Assembly: GCA_964520045.1 (NCBI GenBank)
Contig: CAZFMJ010000102.1
Span: 1 to 7,329, forward strand
From: CAZFMJ01 sp964520045
GTDB taxonomy: Bacteria > Elusimicrobiota > Elusimicrobia > Elusimicrobiales > CAZFMJ01
Direction: 5' to 3'
Length of the DNA stretch: 7,329 nucleotides
Shown here: piece by piece, positions 5,301 through 7,329 of the stretch
Layout of the letters: every line of letters starts with the position of its first letter
Numbering within the stretch: the first letter of the stretch is position 1
Notes under the pieces: generated by a model
Databases searched by the model: none
Seen by the model: only the letters and a program-made list of their open reading frames with translations
What the model was told of the DNA's origin: nothing
Position numbers and translations under genes: made by a program

Positions 5301-7329
5301 CCGGAAGTTTCGGCATATCCTGTTACCACCCCCCGCCCGTACCCTCCCCCGCAAGGGGGGAGGATTAAGGAGGGGATAATAATTGATCTAACATTTGAGT
5401 TTAACGCTTCTTCAAATTCGGCTTTCGCGATAGACCCCAATTATGACACATTGGACATGCAGTATGCCGATACCGTTATATACGGAGGGGGAGGAGACGG
5501 AGTATCTAATGAGGACGGTGTGGGGTATTCCTTGTCTGCATCTTCCGGCGATTTTAATGGCGACGGAAAGGCCGATATGATCGTGGGGGCACGTCAGGCG
5601 GACGGACCGGCAAACTTAAGAATAGACGCAGGCGAGGTGTACGTGATATACGGGGTCAATACCAATCCGGCTACAATAGACCTTGCGTCGATGTCGTCGA
5701 CGCAGGGTTTGTTTATTTACGGCGCCGAAGCCGGTGATAAAGCCGGAGACGCGGTCTCGGCGGGCGATTTCAATGGAGATGGAAAAGCCGATGCTATTGT
5801 GGGAGCATATTATGGCGACGGACCGGAAAATGCAAGAGCTAATTCCAGCGGTGAGGCGTATGTGATATACGGGGTTAATACCAACCCCGCCACGATCGAC
5901 CTTGCGTCGATGTCGTCGACGCAGGGTTTGTTTATTTACGGCGCCGGAGCCGGTGATAAAGCCGGAGGCGCGGTCTCGGCGGGCGATTTTAACGGCGACG
6001 GCAAAGCGGATGCGATGCTGGGCGCAATTGAGGCGGATGGACCGTCAGACGGACGCAGTCTCTGCGGCGAGGCGTATGTGATATACGGGGTTAATACCAA
6101 CCCCGCCACGATCGACCTTGCGTCGATGTCGTCGACGCAGGGTTTGTTTATTTACGGCGCCGGAGCCGGTGATAAAGCCGGAGGCGCGGTCTCGGCGGGC
6201 GATTTTAACGGCGACGGCAAAGCGGATGCGATGCTGGGCGCAATTGAGGCGGATGGACCGTCAGACGGACGCAGTCTCTGCGGCGAGGCGTATGTGATAT
6301 ACGGGGTTAATACCAACCCCGCCACGATCGACCTTGCGTCGATGTCGTCGACGCAGGGTTTGTTTATTTACGGCGCCGATGGCAGCGACCGCGCCGGAGC
6401 TTCAGTTCCGGCGGGCGATTTTAACGGCGACGGAAAGGCGGATGTAATTGTGGGAGCATGGGCGGCGGATGGGCCCAAAACCGACAGACCTCAATGCGGC
6501 GAGGCGTATGTGATATACGGGACTAATACAAACCCGGCTACAATAGATCTTTTGTCAATGACGTCGACTCAGGGTATATTTATTTACGGAGCTGAAGATA
6601 ATGATTATGCAGGGCATTTGATTTCAGCGGGTGATTTTAACGGCGACAGCAAAACCGATGTGGTCGTGGGCGCTGATTCCGCTGATGGACCGTTAAACGC
6701 AAGAAGCATCTCCAGCGGCGAGGCATATGTGATATACGGGGTCAATACCAATCCGGCTACAATAGACCTTGCGTCGATGTCGTCGACGCAGGGTTTGTTT
6801 ATTTACGGCGCCGAAGCCGGTGATTATGCCGGATTTTCGGTCTCAGTGGGCGATTTTAACGGCGACGGCAAAGCGGATGCGATGCTGGGCGCATATTTGG
6901 CGGACGGACCGTTAAATGCCAGAAAATCCGGCGGCGAGGCATATGTGATATACGGAACTAATTCTAATCCTGCCACAATCGACCTCGCGTCTATGTCATC
7001 GACGCAGGGATTGTTTATTTATGGGGCTGACGGCGTGGTGGCAATGGATCGGGCCGGATATTCGGTCGCAGCTGGCGATTTTAACGGCGACGGCAAAGCT
7101 GATGCTATTATAGGCGCGGATATTGCGGAAGGACCGGCAAACGCAAGAAGCGGATCCGGCGAGGTATATGTAATTTACGGGGTTAATACCAAACCCACCA
7201 CAATGGATATAGCGTCTATGTCATCGACGCAGGGGATGTTTATTTACGGGGCTGGTTCCGATGACAATCTGGGGTGGCGGGTTTCAGTGGGGGATTTCAA
7301 CGGCGACGGAAAAGCCGATGCGATATTGG
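2355..7329 (+). CDS. TMTC-like GT-C glycosyltransferase fused to TPRs, a beta-rich domain and FG-GAP repeats (3' end missing)
   Basis: One frame is open from ATG 2355 to the window end, at least 1658 codons. The in-frame TGA at 2337 fixes the start. Residues 1-420 are multi-pass membrane (about ten or eleven hydrophobic segments). They carry the marks of the TMTC/PMT-type GT-C family: DD at 31-32 after the first segment, YRP at 66-68, FAVHP at 136-140 then TEV, SKE at 196-198, and ERYAYIPS from 366. These enzymes transfer sugar from a polyprenyl-phosphate donor on the outer face of the membrane. About seven TPRs follow (445-740), two separated by a Gly-rich insert. Next come a low-complexity charged linker (741-783), an unrecognised beta-rich domain (about 786-1030) and FG-GAP units from about 1030 onward. 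If the family topology holds, everything after 420 is periplasmic or extracellular. Acceptor, sugar and C-terminus are unknown. Confidence is high for the reading frame and domains, lower for enzymatic activity. Confidence 0.85.
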   Translation, partial: MQIRKYIYLLVLASAGIFVYFNSLENRFLRDDFYVITHNTFIRDIGNFFLPFTGGKYFESAQEMTYRPLPTAFLMAEYYLWGNNVVFYRLMNILWHTGAVILFYFLLIRFLTSIHPEPENTRSRIFDLSFLASLLFAVHPIATEVINVISFHDDAICLFFCLGSFHFYLSHSAQKGGRKPVYLICSAFLYMLALFSKEMAVTYPGMLALYHLIIEPRTQSEKKSEVGYGWIKSAWLIFAVMAIGFSIAHVFFLKPGGFIMEVSPSERKQWLGLGALAKNAVISFAVYVRYLKLLIWPYKLSYDWDSAVKPPGLASGVIGMILTMGILISAWRARKSFPMLSFGIFYYFISLLPVSGIIPFGAVMAERYAYIPSLGFFTAVSAMSALIIKGINWINQRRIALLLRCAAAAVIILAPVFLGARSVIRNIDFSNDYTLSIREFDDWPGSYRAAYIVGLLEFQAGQPLKSVEYLKKSARLNPFYPKTHVLMGLSYDKLGEPYEKVEREYLAGVRLYPPGYYPAYLNLAGFYSARGKVDESIYWHKRLLGINPKCREGYNNLGAAYLMKGEWAKAAAVLGKGLALKPEIESNMDGPIEQSFRRNLGDAYYNSAVESHIGGRLDEAAGYYRKSLSFYPGKKEVWSNLGLAYSAEKNWEDAYLCLMRAVKLSEEREPGIIYAVKAAKETAQTRGGRSGGGGEEKNRYGVPRLTEAAVYFNLAKACFYSKRQKEADRYYRRALKLNPELANRKKPEEVRRETEDRRGGKENMPSSLKEGEQNNAQSESGVCEKFEVDPKTNEILLNLDKSLSFGGYNNFKSVFKSFEIGIDIKDGETAVTADVLKEAGNKNNALCAKNIFNSGRNRIIQGLDAGGWKIENKFEVTKEKRLKQTITWHNNTPQPQKVGLVLRHKTPHTKIKWDNNEYDISGASGPVRLKAYKNQTLIVDSRREGFIFPINKVSGAGIVFMDDAGAVKGNFNWSDMITDSLNPEVSAYPVTTPRPYPPPQGGRIKEGIIIDLTFEFNASSNSAFAIDPNYDTLDMQYADTVIYGGGGDGVSNEDGVGYSLSASSGDFNGDGKADMIVGARQADGPANLRIDAGEVYVIYGVNTNPATIDLASMSSTQGLFIYGAEAGDKAGDAVSAGDFNGDGKADAIVGAYYGDGPENARANSSGEAYVIYGVNTNPATIDLASMSSTQGLFIYGAGAGDKAGGAVSAGDFNGDGKADAMLGAIEADGPSDGRSLCGEAYVIYGVNTNPATIDLASMSSTQGLFIYGAGAGDKAGGAVSAGDFNGDGKADAMLGAIEADGPSDGRSLCGEAYVIYGVNTNPATIDLASMSSTQGLFIYGADGSDRAGASVPAGDFNGDGKADVIVGAWAADGPKTDRPQCGEAYVIYGTNTNPATIDLLSMTSTQGIFIYGAEDNDYAGHLISAGDFNGDSKTDVVVGADSADGPLNARSISSGEAYVIYGVNTNPATIDLASMSSTQGLFIYGAEAGDYAGFSVSVGDFNGDGKADAMLGAYLADGPLNARKSGGEAYVIYGTNSNPATIDLASMSSTQGLFIYGADGVVAMDRAGYSVAAGDFNGDGKADAIIGADIAEGPANARSGSGEVYVIYGVNTKPTTMDIASMSSTQGMFIYGAGSDDNLGWRVSVGDFNGDGKADAIL
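4411..4470. repeat. Probable repeat-element remnant between TPR six and seven
   Basis: This stretch reads as Gly/Arg/Lys-rich protein that does not belong to a TPR: RGGRSGGGGEEKNRYGVPR. It contains ggtatggtgtcccccgatt, which resembles from memory the 'aag-tattgtgtccccgaatt' words seen in REP-like repeats near IS200-type transposases. The resemblance is partial. An in-frame insertion would explain the break between helix pairs. Confidence 0.3.
4428..4437 (+). repeat. G10 homopolymer inside the coding region, candidate phase-variation tract
   Basis: Ten G in a row encode part of a Gly run between TPR six and seven. Seven A follow at 4441-4447. With one G fewer the frame reaches TAA at 4468-4470; with one G more it reaches TAG at 4448-4450. 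Either slip would end the protein just after TPR six and remove TPR seven, the beta-rich domain and all FG-GAP units. Long poly-G tracts in glycosyltransferase and surface-protein genes are a classic basis of slipped-strand phase variation (for example in Campylobacter). Confidence 0.55.
4575..4704 (+). other. Low-complexity charged linker with a possible internal start
   Basis: Residues 741-783 form a Lys/Arg/Glu/Gln-rich segment between the last TPR and the beta-rich domain. It is encoded by purine-rich DNA and contains the repeat-like stretch tcttccttgaaagagggggag (split here as tcttccttgaaa and gagggggag). AAGACGG (4604-4610) and CCGTCTT (4647-4653) are inverted. An ATG at 4644 is preceded by gaggggg ten bases upstream, so a second, shorter product could start there. 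That product would have no signal peptide, so a simple linker in the fusion is more likely. Confidence 0.4.
4710..5441 (+). other. Unrecognised beta-rich domain joining TPRs to the FG-GAP array
   Basis: Residues about 786-1029 have alternating hydrophobic strands, many Asn/Gly turns and few helices (for example FEIGIDIKDGETAVTADV, WKIENKFEVTKEKRLKQTI and KVGLVLRHKTP). I do not recognise a family. The pattern fits one or two beta-sandwich folds, such as those that bind sugar or act as spacers in envelope proteins. A repeat-derived stretch interrupts it at residues 992-1007, between two predicted strands. Confidence 0.5.
5331..5375. repeat. Palindromic GC-rich element inserted in frame
   Basis: Arms CCTCCCCC (5343-5350) and GGGGGAGG (5356-5363) form an eight-base perfect stem with a five-base loop containing GCAA. 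They are flanked by C-rich sequence on the left and aaggagggg on the right. In protein it gives PRPYPPPQGGRIKEG, unlike the strands on either side (SAYPVT before, IIIDLTFEF after). Such palindromes normally occur between genes. In-frame insertion into coding sequence has a known parallel in Rickettsia palindromic elements, although the families are not the same. Confidence 0.55.
5643..5738 (+). repeat. 96-bp block in FG-GAP unit one, identical to a block in unit six
   Basis: This block runs from gtgatatacggggtcaatac to gccgaagccggtgat and is identical to 6729-6824, which lies 1086 bp away. The units between (two to four) use different silent bases in the same stretch, such as gttaataccaaccccgccac and gccggagcc. 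The shared block therefore marks exchange or block duplication rather than simple conservation. Confidence 0.9.
5853..6378. repeat. Perfect tandem duplication of one FG-GAP unit, 216-bp period
   Basis: Bases 5853-6162 are identical to 6069-6378: 310 bases without a mismatch at a shift of 216. The match breaks at t/c just before (5852 against 6068) and at g/a just after (6163 against 6379). Neighbouring units differ at many silent and coding sites, so this unit was copied recently, or the copies were homogenised, or the assembly added one copy. Confidence 0.95.
6729..6824 (+). repeat. 96-bp block in FG-GAP unit six, partner of the block in unit one
   Basis: This is identical, base for base, to 5643-5738. 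Outside it the two units diverge at once: the base before is t here and c there, and tgat is followed by tat here and by aaa there. It spans the YVIYG to FIYGAEAGD part of the blade, not the Ca-binding loop. Confidence 0.9.

Larger units (their letters stand above)
5442..7329 (+). repeat. FG-GAP repeat array, at least nine units of 72-75 residues, continuing past the window
   Basis: The Ca-binding-type loop DFNGDGKAD (D-x-N-G-D-G-x-x-D) recurs with its first Asp codon at 5550, 5766, 5985, 6201, 6417, 6633, 6852, 7077 and 7293. The steps are 216, 219, 216, 216, 216, 219, 225 and 216 bp. Each loop is followed by [IVML][VIL]GA, then GE[AV]YVIYG, then NPATIDLASMSSTQG and FIYGA. A half unit (DTLDMQYADTVIYGG) opens the array. 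These are integrin-alpha-like propeller blades, usually extracellular. The FG of the name is mostly lost; FS, YS or WR occur in late units. Unit six has DFNGDSKTD, with the acidic positions kept. Units three to five carry a Cys at the same place (residues 1237, 1309 and 1381), where other units have Ser or Gly. Confidence 0.9.

Noticed and set aside
5033..5440. Minus-strand open frame of 135 codons, and a nested one at 5163-5354
   Set aside because: Both are antisense to the continuous plus-strand gene. Their protein-like look comes from the palindromic element (PPCGGG-type translation).
5643..7329. CRISPR or satellite array
   Set aside because: Repeats are 216-225 bp, contiguous and coding, and keep the reading frame. 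They are protein repeats without spacers.

Overview
This window looks like part of a genome from an uncultured bacterium. Base composition is mixed (GC-rich repeats beside AT-rich membrane-protein coding), and both genes are very large modular envelope proteins. Short GC-rich palindromes occur both between and inside the genes. This style is common in deep-branching candidate phyla such as Elusimicrobiota or Omnitrophota. The phylum is an inference from gene style only; no marker gene is present.

Layout: (1) 1-2093, plus strand, is the 3' part of a surface-protein gene whose start lies upstream of the window. It encodes a nine-rung YadA-type beta-roll head, three tail-fibre-like 'VGIG...LHV' modules, a conserved C-terminal 'GGDVAE' domain and a short terminal coiled coil. 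(2) 2094-2354 is a non-coding gap with an imperfect direct repeat, a hairpin, a run of nine G and an extended -10 element placed almost on the next start codon. (3) 2355 to the window end, plus strand, is one uninterrupted reading frame of at least 1658 codons with no stop. I checked it codon by codon through the unique part and through every repeat unit. It joins a multi-pass GT-C glycosyltransferase of the TMTC/protein-O-mannosyltransferase type, about seven TPRs, an unrecognised beta-rich domain, and an array of at least nine FG-GAP (integrin-type propeller) units of 72-75 residues.

The most interesting points are the domain fusion, a ten-G tract inside its TPR region, and the repeat history. 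Any slip of the G tract that is not a multiple of three meets a stop within about 35 bases, so it could act as a phase-variation switch that removes the whole beta/FG-GAP half. One FG-GAP unit is duplicated perfectly in tandem (216 bp period), and two non-adjacent units share a 96-bp identical block. A palindromic element also sits in frame between the strands of the beta-rich domain.

How the genes may work together (inference): both products belong to the cell envelope. The large protein would be anchored by its membrane domain, with TPR and propeller facing outward, and could modify or display envelope proteins such as its Ser/Thr-rich neighbour. The sequence does not prove this.
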